A DNA stretch of 64,000 bases from an uncultured Porticoccus sp. (GTDB taxonomy: Bacteria; Pseudomonadota; Gammaproteobacteria; Pseudomonadales; Porticoccaceae). A program made the translations under genes and the position numbers. Below are positions 26,276-35,576 of this stretch, one piece after another. Location of the stretch: assembly GCF_913061305.1 (NCBI RefSeq), contig NZ_CAJXST010000002.1, forward strand, positions 248,001 through 312,000, written 5' to 3'. Position 1 is the stretch's first letter, and every line of letters begins with the position of its first letter. Under the pieces are notes generated by a model. That model was not told the DNA's origin, ran no database searches, and worked only from the letters and a program-made list of their open reading frames with translations.

Positions 26276-28693
26276 ATGAAAAAAACTGTGAACAAAGATC
26301 CTTTTGCCGACCGTGAAGCGGCTAAATACGACAAACCGGTGCCCAGCCGGGAGTTTATCCTCGATTTTCTCGAAAACAGTGTTGGGCCCCTGACCTATGA
26401 AGAGCTTCTCGATGCCTTTGGTCTGAGTGATGAGGATGGCAAGGAAGCGCTGCGACGCCGTTTGATCGCCATGGAGCGGGACGGCCAGGCCGTTCGCAAT
26501 CGCCGCAACGCCTATGGCCCGTTGAACAAGATGAATCTGATCAAGGGCCGTGTCATTGGCCATCCGGAGGGGTTCGGCTTTGTTAAACCCGCCGAGGGCG
26601 GTGACGATCTGTTTCTCTCGAGCCGTCAGATGCGTCGTGTCATGGACGGCGATGAGGTGCTGGTGCGGGTAGCCGGGGTGGATCGTCGGGGCCGCTCGGA
26701 AGGGTCCATCGTCGAGGTGGTAGAGCACCGTACCAGTACACTGGTGGGTCGTTATTTTGTGGAGAGCGGCATCCATTTTGTTCGCCCGGACAACCCCCGT
26801 GTCTCCCAGGACATCATGATTCCCCCCGATCAGCGCAGCGATATTGAGCCAGGCCAGATTGTGGTGGTGGAAATCACGACCCATCCGAGCCGCCACAATC
26901 TGCCCGCCGGGCGGGTTATTCAGGTGCTGGGTGAGCATCTGGCGCCCGGGATGGAAATTGATATTTCCATCCATAACTACGGTATTCCCAATCAATGGCC
27001 GCAAGCGGTGATTGACCAGGCCGAGGCCATCCCGGCTGAGGTCCGGGAAGAGGACAAACAGTTCCGGGTGGATTTGCGCCACCTGCCTTTTGTCACGATC
27101 GACGGCGAGGATGCCAGGGACTTTGATGATGCCGTGTACTGCGAACCGCTCAGTCGCGGTGGCTGGCGGCTCTATGTGGCGATTGCCGATGTCTCACATT
27201 ATGTGGCTGTGGGCAGCCCGCTGGACGAGGAGGCCTACTTGCGGGGCAATTCCGTGTATTTTCCCCAGCATGTGGTACCGATGTTACCGGAAAAGCTCTC
27301 CAACGGCCTCTGTTCACTGAATCCCCAGGTGGATCGACTCACCATGGTTTGTGAAATGACCATGGATGCCGACGGTCAGATCACTAAATTCCAGTTCTAT
27401 GAAGGGGTTATTTATTCCCACAGCCGGCTGACCTATACCCAGGTTGCCGCCATGATTGCCCAGCACGGAGACCGCAATAGCGGTATTCGCAAGCAGTTTA
27501 ACGCAGTGGTGGAGCACGTCGATCATCTGTATGACCTATTCCTCGCTCTGTTGGGTCGTCGGGAAATCCGTGGCGCCATCGACTTTGATAGCCAGGAGAC
27601 CCGTATTCTGTTCGATGCCGAGCGCAAAATTCAGCAGATCATCCCCTCTGAACGCACCGAGGCACACCGGCTGATTGAGGAGTGTATGCTCTGTGCCAAC
27701 GTCTGCACGGCGACACTGCTGGAGAAGAGCAAACTGCCGGCACTTTACCGGGTTCACCAGCGGCCCCGGCAGGAGAAGCTGGCCAACCTGCGTGAGTTTC
27801 TGGGTGAGATCGGCCTCGGTTTACCCGGTGGTGACGAGCCTTCGCCGAAGGATTTCCAGCGGGTACTGTTAAAAATTGCCGGTCGCCCCGATGCCGGTGT
27901 GATTCAGACCGTGATTTTGCGCACCATGAATCAGGCCGTTTATGACCCCGAGAATGACGGTCACTTTGGTTTGAATTATTCGGCTTATGCCCACTTTACC
28001 TCCCCAATCCGGCGCTATCCCGACCTGCTGGTGCATCGGGCGCTTCGCTATCTCATTCGCAAAAAAGGCAAAGTGAGCCACACCAGGCAAGTGGAAGGGG
28101 CTCCTGTCCTGAGTGCTGCGGCGATTTATCCCTATGATGAGCAGTGGATGATCAACAGCGGTGAACACTGCTCCATGACGGAGCGCCGCGCCGATGAGGC
28201 GACCCGGGATGTGGTGAACTGGCTGAAGTGTGAATACCTGTTGTCCAGGGTCGGTGATGAATACGAGGGCGTCGTGGTCTCGGTGACCGGTTTCGGTTTG
28301 TTTGTACAGCTGACCGAGCTGTTTATTGAAGGCCTTGTTCATATCACCGGGTTGCCAAAGGATTACTACTACCACGAAGCCGCCCACCACCGCCTGGTGG
28401 GGGAGCGAACCAAGCGGGTGTTCCGGTTGGGTGACAAACTGCGGGTCAGGGTCAGTCGGGTGGCACTGGATGAGCGCAAGATCGATTTTGATCTGGTGGA
28501 AGAGGGTAAAAAAAGCAGGAAAGCGGCTTCTGCAGGCCCTAAAGCTGCAGCGCTGGCGGCAGAACACGAACAGTCCGGAAGAAAGCGCGGAAAAACCGGG
28601 AAACCCAGGTCGGACAAGTCCGCTGCAAAAACGGATAAAGCCGGTAAACAGCAGAAACCCCGGCGACGCAAGCCGCCGGCTGCAAAACGCTGA
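26276..28693 (+). CDS. rnr: Ribonuclease R
   Basis: An 805-residue protein in the order helix-turn-helix (about 20-80), cold-shock domains (about 80-240), the RNB nuclease domain with the metal-binding TIDGEDARDFDDAV, an S1 domain (YEGVVVSVTGFGLFVQL) and a Lys/Arg-rich tail of about 65 residues. RNase R degrades structured RNA 3' to 5', and the basic tail helps unwind it and links it to tmRNA. It is followed by rlmB after 33 bp, the usual rnr-rlmB arrangement. Confidence 0.96.
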   Translation: MKKTVNKDPFADREAAKYDKPVPSREFILDFLENSVGPLTYEELLDAFGLSDEDGKEALRRRLIAMERDGQAVRNRRNAYGPLNKMNLIKGRVIGHPEGFGFVKPAEGGDDLFLSSRQMRRVMDGDEVLVRVAGVDRRGRSEGSIVEVVEHRTSTLVGRYFVESGIHFVRPDNPRVSQDIMIPPDQRSDIEPGQIVVVEITTHPSRHNLPAGRVIQVLGEHLAPGMEIDISIHNYGIPNQWPQAVIDQAEAIPAEVREEDKQFRVDLRHLPFVTIDGEDARDFDDAVYCEPLSRGGWRLYVAIADVSHYVAVGSPLDEEAYLRGNSVYFPQHVVPMLPEKLSNGLCSLNPQVDRLTMVCEMTMDADGQITKFQFYEGVIYSHSRLTYTQVAAMIAQHGDRNSGIRKQFNAVVEHVDHLYDLFLALLGRREIRGAIDFDSQETRILFDAERKIQQIIPSERTEAHRLIEECMLCANVCTATLLEKSKLPALYRVHQRPRQEKLANLREFLGEIGLGLPGGDEPSPKDFQRVLLKIAGRPDAGVIQTVILRTMNQAVYDPENDGHFGLNYSAYAHFTSPIRRYPDLLVHRALRYLIRKKGKVSHTRQVEGAPVLSAAAIYPYDEQWMINSGEHCSMTERRADEATRDVVNWLKCEYLLSRVGDEYEGVVVSVTGFGLFVQLTELFIEGLVHITGLPKDYYYHEAAHHRLVGERTKRVFRLGDKLRVRVSRVALDERKIDFDLVEEGKKSRKAASAGPKAAALAAEHEQSGRKRGKTGKPRSDKSAAKTDKAGKQQKPRRRKPPAAKR

Positions 28694-28726
28694 TACAGCT
28701 TGTGTGGGCTCTGATGGATATTGATC

Positions 28727-29491
28727 ATGACAGATAAGCTGACGGACCATGCCAAGGGGCAGGGTCAGTGGATTTTTGGGTTACATGCGGTCCAGGCTGT
28801 GTTGAAAACCTCTGCCAACAAAGTGCGGCTGTTAAAAGTGTTGCGTGGCCGGGAAGACCAGCGCCTGCAAAAAATACTGGCCATGGCCGAGCGCCAGGGG
28901 CTCAGTGTGGAGCGGGTGATGCGCTCGGACTTGGATGACCTGGCAGATGGCTCGCATCAGGGTGTTGCAGCACTCTGTGATGATGCTGAAGTTCAGGATG
29001 AACACTTCCTCTATGAACTGCTTGATCGGTCAGAGGAAACGCCTTTCTTACTGATTCTGGACGGTATCACCGATCCACACAATCTGGGTGCCTGTCTCCG
29101 CTCCGCTGATGCCGCTGGGGTTCAGGCCGTGATCGTGCCAAAGGACAACTCGGTGGGTCTCACTCCTGTCGTGCAAAAAGTCGCCTGCGGTGCCGTTGAA
29201 AACGTGCCACTGGTGGTAGTGACCAATCTGGCACGGACCCTGAGGAAGTTGCAGTCGAGGGGTTTATGGATTATCGGTGCGGCGGGAGAAGCCGAACAGC
29301 TGGTTTACAATGCTGACCTGAAAGGGCCGGTTGCGTTGGTCATGGGTGCCGAGGAAAAAGGGCTGCGTCGACTGACCCGTGAATATTGTGACCTGTTGGT
29401 GAAGTTGCCCATGGCGGGTGTGGTCAGTAGTCTGAACGTGTCCGTTGCGACCGGCATTTGTCTATTTGAGGCCGTCAGACAGCGCCGATAA
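28727..29491 (+). CDS. rlmB: 23S rRNA (guanosine-2251-2'-O)-methyltransferase RlmB
   Basis: A 254-residue SPOUT methyltransferase. The ATG at 28727 is preferred over the TTG two codons upstream. The N-terminal rRNA-binding domain opens with WIFGLHAVQAVLK. The knotted C-terminal domain has the three SpoU motifs: DPHNLGACLRSADAAG, LVMGAEEKGLRRL and LPMAGVVSSLNVSVA. It methylates G2251 in the peptidyl-transferase P loop. Downstream of and probably co-transcribed with rnr. Confidence 0.96.
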   Translation: MTDKLTDHAKGQGQWIFGLHAVQAVLKTSANKVRLLKVLRGREDQRLQKILAMAERQGLSVERVMRSDLDDLADGSHQGVAALCDDAEVQDEHFLYELLDRSEETPFLLILDGITDPHNLGACLRSADAAGVQAVIVPKDNSVGLTPVVQKVACGAVENVPLVVVTNLARTLRKLQSRGLWIIGAAGEAEQLVYNADLKGPVALVMGAEEKGLRRLTREYCDLLVKLPMAGVVSSLNVSVATGICLFEAVRQRR

Positions 29492-29517
29492 CGGTTTGCC
29501 GGCGCTGCCTGACGGCC
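29470..29517 (+). terminator. 18-bp inverted repeat spanning the rlmB stop codon
   Basis: GGCCGTCAGACAGCGCCG pairs with CGGCGCTGCCTGACGGCC, with one mismatch and a 12-nt loop that contains the end of the rlmB stop codon. A moderately U-rich stretch (TGTGTATTTATTT) follows. It probably ends rnr-rlmB transcription before the oppositely oriented small lipoprotein gene. Confidence 0.6.
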
Positions 29518-29524
29518 TGTGTAT

Positions 29525-29689
29525 TTATTTGATAATGCAGTGTTTTGCGAAGTCTGTGGCTTCGTTGGCCGTCCAGTCACCTTTGGGCGTGTCTTTCATT
29601 TTGGTACACCAGGCTTCACTACCCACCTTGGTGCAACCAACACTGGACAGGGCAAACAGTACAATGGCTAACAGGCCTATCGTTTTCAT
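29525..29689 (-). CDS. DUF3012 family small lipoprotein
   Basis: A 54-residue protein with start ATG at 29689 preceded by GAGG. The N-terminal signal ends in a lipobox-like SSVGC with Cys19. The mature part carries the DUF3012 pattern (GSEAWCTKMKDTPKGDWTA, then ANEATDFAKHC), with two further conserved cysteines. Family function is unknown. It is expected on the periplasmic face of a membrane. It is convergent with rlmB. Confidence 0.85.
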   Translation of the reverse strand: MKTIGLLAIVLFALSSVGCTKVGSEAWCTKMKDTPKGDWTANEATDFAKHCIIK

Positions 29690-29778
29690 GTTATTTCCTC
29701 GGTAAATGGGGAAGGTGAGCGATCAATCATAGCGGCTAAAATGGACAGTTCCAACCCTGTAACTCCCTGAAATGTCGC

Positions 29779-29807
29779 TTGAAATAGCAGTGGCATACCC
29801 GTAGAAT
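29779..29807 (+). promoter_or_regulatory. Sigma70 promoter of the rpsF operon
   Basis: TTGAAA and TAGAAT are separated by 17 bases. The inferred start near 29814 gives a leader of about 74 nt before rpsF, long enough to include the S6:S18-binding hairpin at 29843-29866. Confidence 0.75.
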
Positions 29808-29842
29808 GCCGGCCCTTGGCCTGTATCGGGTCAATACTCCTT

Positions 29843-29866
29843 GCTGCACCGCACTGGGTGGGCAGC
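29843..29866 (+). promoter_or_regulatory. Candidate S6:S18 autoregulatory leader hairpin
   Basis: GCTGC/GCAGC form the lower stem, an ACCG bulge sits on the 5' side opposite a single G, and CAC/GTG form the upper stem with a TGG loop. A CCG in a bulge below a short CAC/GUG stem is the feature described for rpsF leaders. It mimics the 16S rRNA site of the S6:S18 dimer. Repression by excess S6:S18 is inferred from that family. Confidence 0.6.
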
Positions 29867-29887
29867 TACAACCCGTAGGGAGAGACA

Positions 29888-30388
29888 ATGCGTCACTACG
29901 AAATCGTATTTATGGTTCACCCGGACCAGAGCGAACAGGTTCCCGGGATGATCGAGCGTTACAGCAGCACTATTGCCGCCGGTAACGGAACGGTACACCG
30001 ACTCGAGGACTGGGGCCGCCGCCAACTGGCCTATCCAATCAACAAGATTCACAAAGCTCACTATGTCCTGATGAACGTTGAATGTGGTCAGGATGTCCTG
30101 GAAGAGCTGAGTTCTGCATTCCGTTACAACGATGCGGTTATCCGCAGTGCAATCTTCAACTGCAATGAAGCTGTAACGGGTGACTCGCCGATCATGAAAG
30201 CGGAGAAGTCAGATCATCGCAGCGATCGTCGCGATACCCGGACCGAAGAAGCGGCATCTGACAGTCAGCGTACTGATGAGGGACAACGTGCCCCATCCGC
30301 TGATAGTTCAGACAACGATGATGACACGTCTTCTGCCGATGATGCAGCCGATGCGCCGTCAGAAGAAGTAGTGGAAGAGGAGAAGTAA
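29888..30388 (+). CDS. rpsF: 30S ribosomal protein S6 with long acidic tail
   Basis: A 166-residue protein. The S6 ferredoxin-like core ([20 protein letters not shown] to about residue 100) is normal and includes the S18 contact region. About 65 extra residues at the C-terminus are rich in Asp, Ser and Glu ([20 protein letters not shown]) and end in EEEK. E. coli S6 has a much shorter glutamate tail. The ribosome site GGGAGAG is strong. It is followed by rpsR after 2 bp. Confidence 0.96.
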   Translation: MRHYEIVFMVHPDQSEQVPGMIERYSSTIAAGNGTVHRLEDWGRRQLAYPINKIHKAHYVLMNVECGQDVLEELSSAFRYNDAVIRSAIFNCNEAVTGDSPIMKAEKSDHRSDRRDTRTEEAASDSQRTDEGQRAPSADSSDNDDDTSSADDAADAPSEEVVEEEK

Positions 30389-30390
30389 AG

Positions 30391-30618
30391 ATGGCCCGTT
30401 TCAATCGTCGTCGTAAATTCTGCCGTTTCAGTGCCGAAGGTGCTCCGGAAATCGATTATAAAGATCTGGAAACACTGAAGCAGTATGTCTCTGAAACTGG
30501 AAAAATTGTGCCAAGCCGTATTACCGGCACCAAGGCCAAGTACCAGCGTCAGCTGTCCACTGCTATCAAGCGCGCACGCTTACTGGCCTTGCTGCCTTAT
30601 ACGGACAGCCACCAGTAA
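30391..30618 (+). CDS. rpsR: 30S ribosomal protein S18
   Basis: A 75-residue protein with full-length S18 features: [35 protein letters not shown] and the rRNA-binding [13 protein letters not shown]. The early FCRF keeps one cysteine of the ancestral zinc site. It forms a dimer with S6, encoded 2 bp upstream, at the platform of the small subunit. Confidence 0.97.
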   Translation: MARFNRRRKFCRFSAEGAPEIDYKDLETLKQYVSETGKIVPSRITGTKAKYQRQLSTAIKRARLLALLPYTDSHQ

Positions 30619-30634
30619 TTCGTAGCACCAGCTG

Positions 30635-31492
30635 ATGCGGGCACTGGCTCAGTTCATCATGCGCGGACGGATACAGGCGTCAGTGGTGGCCTTTTTTGGC
30701 AGCCTGCTGCCGCTGCTCAGTCCGGCTGCGGTCAGCCTGGTTACCCTGAGTAAAGGGCTTGCAGAGGGTTCTCTGATTTTGTTGTGGGGCTGTCTGCCTC
30801 TTCTGATTGCATTTTACATCAGTGGCGTCAGTCCCATGATAACCCTGGCCACCTCGGCAGGCATGGTGGCGGTTTTGGTGTCATCGGAGGTGTTGAGGCA
30901 AACACGGTCCTGGTCGCGCACGCTGTTGGTGCTGGTGTGCATCAGTGCTGTGGGCAGTGTGGTGCTCAATCTGCTTTTTAGCGATTCGGCCCGGGAGTTG
31001 GAAACACTTGTTGCCGGCATGTTCAGTCAACTGCAGGAACAGGGTGAAACTGGCGCTGCCCCATTTCAGCCGGGGCGTACTTTTTTGCTCGGTGTCATTG
31101 CTTATGTGGTAGCACTGACATCAGTGGCCTGCCTGGTGCTGGCACGTTGGTGGCAGGCCGCGCTGTATAACCAGGGTGGTTTCCAGCGGGAGTTTCATCA
31201 ATTGCGCTTTTCTCCCGCGGTGGCGCTGTCATTGGTTGTGGGTGTAACAGCCTGTTACTTGGCTCCCCTGGAGTATGGCAGCTGGGCGGGATTGCTGGGA
31301 TTGCCGTTATTTTTAGGGGGCATTGGTCTGGTTCACTTTACTGTGGCGCATTACCAGATCGGCGTGCACTGGCTGGCAGTTTTTTACGTGGGACTGGTGA
31401 TTATCGGTCCACTGAGTTTGGTACTGGTCGGGTTGGGTTTGCTGGACAGTATCTTGAACATACGCACCAGGCTGGTGAAGGGTAAACTCTAG
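30635..31492 (+). CDS. DUF2232 family inner-membrane protein
   Basis: A 285-residue polytopic protein with about seven hydrophobic segments (for example LLGLPLFLGGIGLVHFTVAH). The N-terminus MRALAQFIMRGRIQAS and its place between rpsR and rplI are typical of gammaproteobacterial DUF2232 proteins. Function is unknown. Related YybS proteins of Firmicutes occupy the same neighbourhood. Start chosen 16 bp after rpsR, and a second ATG eight codons on is possible. Confidence 0.85.
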   Translation: MRALAQFIMRGRIQASVVAFFGSLLPLLSPAAVSLVTLSKGLAEGSLILLWGCLPLLIAFYISGVSPMITLATSAGMVAVLVSSEVLRQTRSWSRTLLVLVCISAVGSVVLNLLFSDSARELETLVAGMFSQLQEQGETGAAPFQPGRTFLLGVIAYVVALTSVACLVLARWWQAALYNQGGFQREFHQLRFSPAVALSLVVGVTACYLAPLEYGSWAGLLGLPLFLGGIGLVHFTVAHYQIGVHWLAVFYVGLVIIGPLSLVLVGLGLLDSILNIRTRLVKGKL

Positions 31493-31540
31493 TTTACCAA
31501 CCGGCGGTGTCAACAGATTAATAGTGAGAGGGTATTCGAG

Positions 31541-31990
31541 ATGGAAGTGATTCTTCTGGAAAAAGTCGGCAAGCTTGGCAGCATTGGTGACAAAGTGAAT
31601 GTTAAGGCCGGTTATGGCCGCAACTATCTTATTCCACAAAATAAAGCCGTGTTTGCCACCAATGCCAATATGGCAGAGTTCGAGGCCAAGCGTGCCGAAC
31701 TCGAAGCTGCCGCGCTGGAGCAACGCACGGCCGCTGAAGCCCGTGGCCAACAGCTGGCCGCATTGCCAGCCATTGTCATTGCCGCCAATTCCGGTGATGA
31801 AGGAAAATTGTTTGGCTCCATCGGTACGCGCGATATTGCGGATGCAGTGACTGCCGCTGGTGTCGAGGTGAGCAAAAGCGAAGTGAAGCTGCCTGAAGGG
31901 GCTCTGCGTGAAATTGGTGAATATGAAATTGATATTCAGCTGCACGCTGAGATAACCCAGCCGATTAAATTGTCTGTTATCGCTGAGTAA
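31541..31990 (+). CDS. rplI: 50S ribosomal protein L9
   Basis: A 149-residue protein. The N-terminal domain [20 protein letters not shown], with the rRNA-binding [13 protein letters not shown], is joined by a long helix to the C-terminal domain ([15 protein letters not shown]). L9 stabilises the L1 stalk region and limits frameshifting. The ribosome site GAGAGGG precedes the ATG. Order and spacing are standard for the rpsF cluster. Confidence 0.97.
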   Translation: MEVILLEKVGKLGSIGDKVNVKAGYGRNYLIPQNKAVFATNANMAEFEAKRAELEAAALEQRTAAEARGQQLAALPAIVIAANSGDEGKLFGSIGTRDIADAVTAAGVEVSKSEVKLPEGALREIGEYEIDIQLHAEITQPIKLSVIAE

Positions 31991-32074
31991 GTCGGCAGAT
32001 TCAGGCGATAGCATAATTGGTAACAACACGGCACTCCATTTCTCGTGGCAGTGCCGTTTCCGTGTTGGCGGGTG

Positions 32075-33445
32075 ATGGGTCAGATGGTTGAAGACAGAGA
32101 AGCACTGGAACAGCAGCTGCCGCATTCAATTGAAGCGGAACAGGCGGTGCTTGGTGGTCTGATGCTCAGCAATAGCGGCTTTGATGCTGTTGCTTCGCTG
32201 ATATCGGATAAAGACTTTTTTGCCAGCGACCATCAGCTGATTTTCCAGACCATGGGGCAGCTCAACGCCGAGCAGAAGCCGCTGGATATCATTACTCTCT
32301 CCGAAGCCCTGCAGAATAACCGACAGCTGGATCAGATAGGCGGTTCCTCCTATCTGGTTGAGTTGTCGAACAATACCCCCAGTTCTGCAAATATCAACGC
32401 TTACGCGCAAATCGTACTGGAGCGCTCCATTATCCGGCAGCTGATTACTGCTGCCAGTGATATCGTAAAAAAAGGCTACAACCCGCTGGGTTGGGACAGT
32501 AACAAGCTGCTGGCCGAGGCAGAAAAAAGACTGGTTGCGATTATCGAAAGCCGGCCTAATCAGGGTGGCTTTCTATCGGTTAATGAACTGCTCAAAGAAG
32601 TGGTTGAGCGGATTGACCAGCTTTTCAACAGCGATGCTGACATTACCGGGCTGAGTACCGGATTTGCCGATCTCGATGAGAAAACATCGGGCTGGCAGCC
32701 ATCGGATCTGGTGATTATTGCGGGTCGACCTTCTATGGGTAAGACCTCGTTTGCCATGAACATGGCTGAGCACGCGGTGTTGCATCAGGAAAAGCCGGTG
32801 CTGGTGTTTAGCATGGAGATGCCGGCCAGTCAGCTGATCATGCGAATGATGTCCTCTCTCGGCAAGATTGATCAAACAAAATTGCGGGCCGGTAACCTGT
32901 CAGAAGATGATTGGCCGAGATTGTCCAGTGCGGCCTCCCGCCTCAAGGATCGACCGCTGTTCATCGACGACACACCGGGTATCACTCCCATGGAGCTGCG
33001 CAATCGGATCAGGCAGGTGACCCGCGAACACGGCCAGCCCGGCATGGTGTTGGTGGACTATCTGCAGTTGATGAGTGGCAGCGTCGCCACAGAAAACCGG
33101 ACCAATGAAATTTCGCAGATATCCCGGGAATTGAAAAATATTGCCCGGGAGTTCAACTGCCCGGTGATTGCCCTGTCCCAGCTCAGCCGTAACCTTGAGA
33201 ACCGCCCCAACAAGCGCCCAATCAATTCGGACTTGCGTGAATCCGGTGCCATCGAGCAGGACGCCGATGTCGTCGTCTTTATCTACCGCGATGAAGTCTA
33301 CAACGAAGAAAGTCCCGACAAGGGTGTGGCTGAAATCATCATTGGCAAGCAGAGGAATGGCCCCATCGGCACTTGCAAGCTGACATTTCTCGGCAAATAT
33401 ACCCGCTTTGAAAACCTTGCCAGAGATTACTTTTCTCAGGATTAA
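32075..33445 (+). CDS. dnaB: Replicative DNA helicase DnaB
   Basis: 456 residues from the ATG at 32075. GTG 32045 and ATG 32084 are alternative starts. The N-terminal domain begins with LPHSIEAEQAVLGGLML, a linker follows, then the RecA-like C-terminal domain with Walker A GRPSMGKTS, Walker B VLVDYLQLM and the arginine-finger region RELKNIAREF. No intein is present. DnaB unwinds the fork as a hexamer. It lies downstream of rplI, as in many gammaproteobacteria, but is followed by panC-panD in place of the usual alr. Confidence 0.96.
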   Translation: MGQMVEDREALEQQLPHSIEAEQAVLGGLMLSNSGFDAVASLISDKDFFASDHQLIFQTMGQLNAEQKPLDIITLSEALQNNRQLDQIGGSSYLVELSNNTPSSANINAYAQIVLERSIIRQLITAASDIVKKGYNPLGWDSNKLLAEAEKRLVAIIESRPNQGGFLSVNELLKEVVERIDQLFNSDADITGLSTGFADLDEKTSGWQPSDLVIIAGRPSMGKTSFAMNMAEHAVLHQEKPVLVFSMEMPASQLIMRMMSSLGKIDQTKLRAGNLSEDDWPRLSSAASRLKDRPLFIDDTPGITPMELRNRIRQVTREHGQPGMVLVDYLQLMSGSVATENRTNEISQISRELKNIAREFNCPVIALSQLSRNLENRPNKRPINSDLRESGAIEQDADVVVFIYRDEVYNEESPDKGVAEIIIGKQRNGPIGTCKLTFLGKYTRFENLARDYFSQD

Positions 33446-33481
33446 GCGGTTTTGTTCCCAGACACTGTTTCCGGATAGATT

Positions 33482-34327
33482 ATGCAGATTTTTCACACGG
33501 TAAATGGACTTCGCCAGCCACTGGCGGCGGCGAGGAGTGCGGGAAAGCGGATCGGCTTTGTACCGACCATGGGGAATTTGCATGATGCGCACATTGCCTT
33601 GATCAAACAGGCACAGCAGACCAATGATATCGTGGTCTGCTCCATTTTCGTCAATGGACTCCAGTTTGGCCTTAACGAGGACTGGGACAAATATCCCCGT
33701 ACCCTTGAAGCTGACTCTGGTCGTCTGCGCGACGCCGGTTGCGATTTTCTGTTTCACCCCAATGATCAGGAAATGTATCCCAATGGACTCGATACCCAAA
33801 CCCGGGTGATTTGCCCGACCATGACCGACGTGCTCTGTGGTGCCAGTCGTCCTGGGCATTTTGAGGGCGTCACTACGGTGGTGACCAAGCTGTTCAACAT
33901 CGTACAGCCGGATGAAGCGGTTTTCGGGATGAAGGATTTTCAACAGCTGGCCGTGATCCGGCGCATGACAGAAGATCTCTGCGTCCCGGTGGCGATTACC
34001 GGAGCGCCGATTCACCGTGAACCGGATGGCCTGGCGATGAGTTCCCGGAACAGTTTTTTGACGCCGGAAGAGCGGCCTAAAGCTAATCAGCTTTATCTCA
34101 GCCTCAACTGGATTGTCAACCAGATAAACGCGGGCAATCGTGAGTACAAGACCCTTGAAAAACAGGCCAGCCAACAGATTGAGAGCGTTGGCTTCAGGGC
34201 TGACTACGTGAGTGTCTGCAACAGCAAGACGCTGCAGATGGCAGCAGACGACGACCAGGACATTACTGTTCTCGGTGCCATGTACACGTCCGGTGCCCGA
34301 TTAATTGATAATATTTCCCTGAATTAG
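33482..34327 (+). CDS. panC: Pantothenate synthetase (divergent active-site motifs)
   Basis: A 281-residue protein with the PanC fold. It joins pantoate and beta-alanine using ATP. Motifs: [11 protein letters not shown], where His34 and His37 are kept but the usual Gly36 of HxGH is Ala. [11 protein letters not shown] stands where VNPxQFGPNED is usual (Gly59, Leu64). FGMKDFQQ carries Met150 in place of the usual Glu. [12 protein letters not shown] is intact. The frame is unbroken and panD follows, so I regard it as functional but diverged. It is 12 bp before panD. Confidence 0.92.
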   Translation: MQIFHTVNGLRQPLAAARSAGKRIGFVPTMGNLHDAHIALIKQAQQTNDIVVCSIFVNGLQFGLNEDWDKYPRTLEADSGRLRDAGCDFLFHPNDQEMYPNGLDTQTRVICPTMTDVLCGASRPGHFEGVTTVVTKLFNIVQPDEAVFGMKDFQQLAVIRRMTEDLCVPVAITGAPIHREPDGLAMSSRNSFLTPEERPKANQLYLSLNWIVNQINAGNREYKTLEKQASQQIESVGFRADYVSVCNSKTLQMAADDDQDITVLGAMYTSGARLIDNISLN

Positions 34328-34339
34328 AGGAATCGCTTT

Positions 34340-34720
34340 ATGCTGAACACCATGCTTAAAGGCAAGCTTCATATGGCCAGTGTCACCCATGCGGAGCTCT
34401 GGTACGATGGTTCCTGTGCTATTGATGCCAACCTGCTGGAGATAGCGGGGCTAAGAGAATTTGAACAGATCGATATCTACAATGTGAACAATGGTGAACG
34501 GTTCACTACCTATATTATCTGTGCAGAACCGGGCTCCGGTATGATTTCTGTGAATGGTGCTGCAGCCCGCAAGTGTCAGGTGGGTGATCGTCTGATTATT
34601 GCCACCTATGCCCAATATACCGAAGAAGAGTTGATCCGGCACAAGCCAAAACTGGTTTATCTGGATGAATGTAACAAGGTTGTTCGCGCGTCAAATACTA
34701 TTCCGGTTCAGGTTGCCTGA
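34340..34720 (+). CDS. panD: Aspartate 1-decarboxylase
   Basis: A 126-residue proenzyme. The self-cleavage site is Gly24-Ser25 in YDGSCAID, where Ser25 becomes the pyruvoyl group. NGERFTTY and SVNGAAARK complete the active site and tetramer contacts. It makes beta-alanine from aspartate, the second substrate of PanC encoded just upstream. The GAGGA ribosome site is good. Confidence 0.96.
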   Translation: MLNTMLKGKLHMASVTHAELWYDGSCAIDANLLEIAGLREFEQIDIYNVNNGERFTTYIICAEPGSGMISVNGAAARKCQVGDRLIIATYAQYTEEELIRHKPKLVYLDECNKVVRASNTIPVQVA

Positions 34721-34850
34721 CCTGACACTTTGTATCACCGCTGTTTTCGGTTTATAGAGGCTCGGAATGAACGGGTAGGTATCGCCTGACTCTTGTCGGC
34801 GACTCTAACAGTGAATAAGGCGATGTCCAGGCCAGCTGGAAGTTGTAGGG

Positions 34851-35303
34851 CTAGGACGTCGGCTTGATGGCATTTTCAGAGGGCAGGGCTGCCTCTTCGT
34901 CGCCTTCAATTGATGGGAGGCGATTGATGAGGTTGCTGAGTTTGTCGAGATGTTCTTCTGAAATATCTGTAAAGCGGATAACTATGCCCGCCCTTTTTTT
35001 ACCCCGTCGGATCCTGAGGAAAGCAGCTTTGATGTTTTTGATGACCATCTCTTCATCCAAATCAGAAAATAATCTGATCTCCTTGAAAACGGTGTTCTTG
35101 CCATCGGGAAATATTTTCTCCAGGACTTTTTCGGTTACCCCTTCATTGAGATACAGGCAAGCACCCCTGATGTTTAACACCATGTAGCCAGATCTTGTGT
35201 CTTCATAAAACGAAAATGGGTCCAGATTCTTGAGAGTTATCTCACATCTGCCAATGACCCGATTTCCGCTAAATTTTCTTTTGTCTCGATTTTCCCCTTT
35301 CAC
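34851..35303 (-). CDS. PilZ-like domain protein, degenerate c-di-GMP motifs
   Basis: A 150-residue cytoplasmic protein with PilZ-like layout: a basic N-terminal RDKRKFSGNRV, a strand pair near VLNIRGACLYL, and a final IVIRFTDISEEHLDKLSNLI that closely resembles PilZ C-termini. The RxxxR motif is interrupted (R-K-F-S-G-N-R) and D/NxSxxG reads NIRGAC, so c-di-GMP binding is doubtful. It is next to and on the same strand as a diguanylate cyclase gene, 273 bp apart. Confidence 0.5.
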   Translation of the reverse strand: MKGENRDKRKFSGNRVIGRCEITLKNLDPFSFYEDTRSGYMVLNIRGACLYLNEGVTEKVLEKIFPDGKNTVFKEIRLFSDLDEEMVIKNIKAAFLRIRRGKKRAGIVIRFTDISEEHLDKLSNLINRLPSIEGDEEAALPSENAIKPTS

Positions 35304-35576
35304 AATAGTTCTTTGCCTTCTAACTTTATGGGCTCGGTGGATAAATGTTTACTCTTTATGACATGATAGTTATCAGACAATAAATCATGTTTTGCCAATT
35401 TAATATCATTGACTGCAAAAGAGGTAATTAAAACGGCATGGTAGGACAAGTATTATAACTCATGCGTGGTGATGGACCGCTCACAGTCCGTTGTCGGCCA
35501 CCGATGACAAAAAAATACTGACCCTCGAATGTGGCCAGCCACTGGTTTCGTTAATTTATAATCAAGGCAAGAAGAA

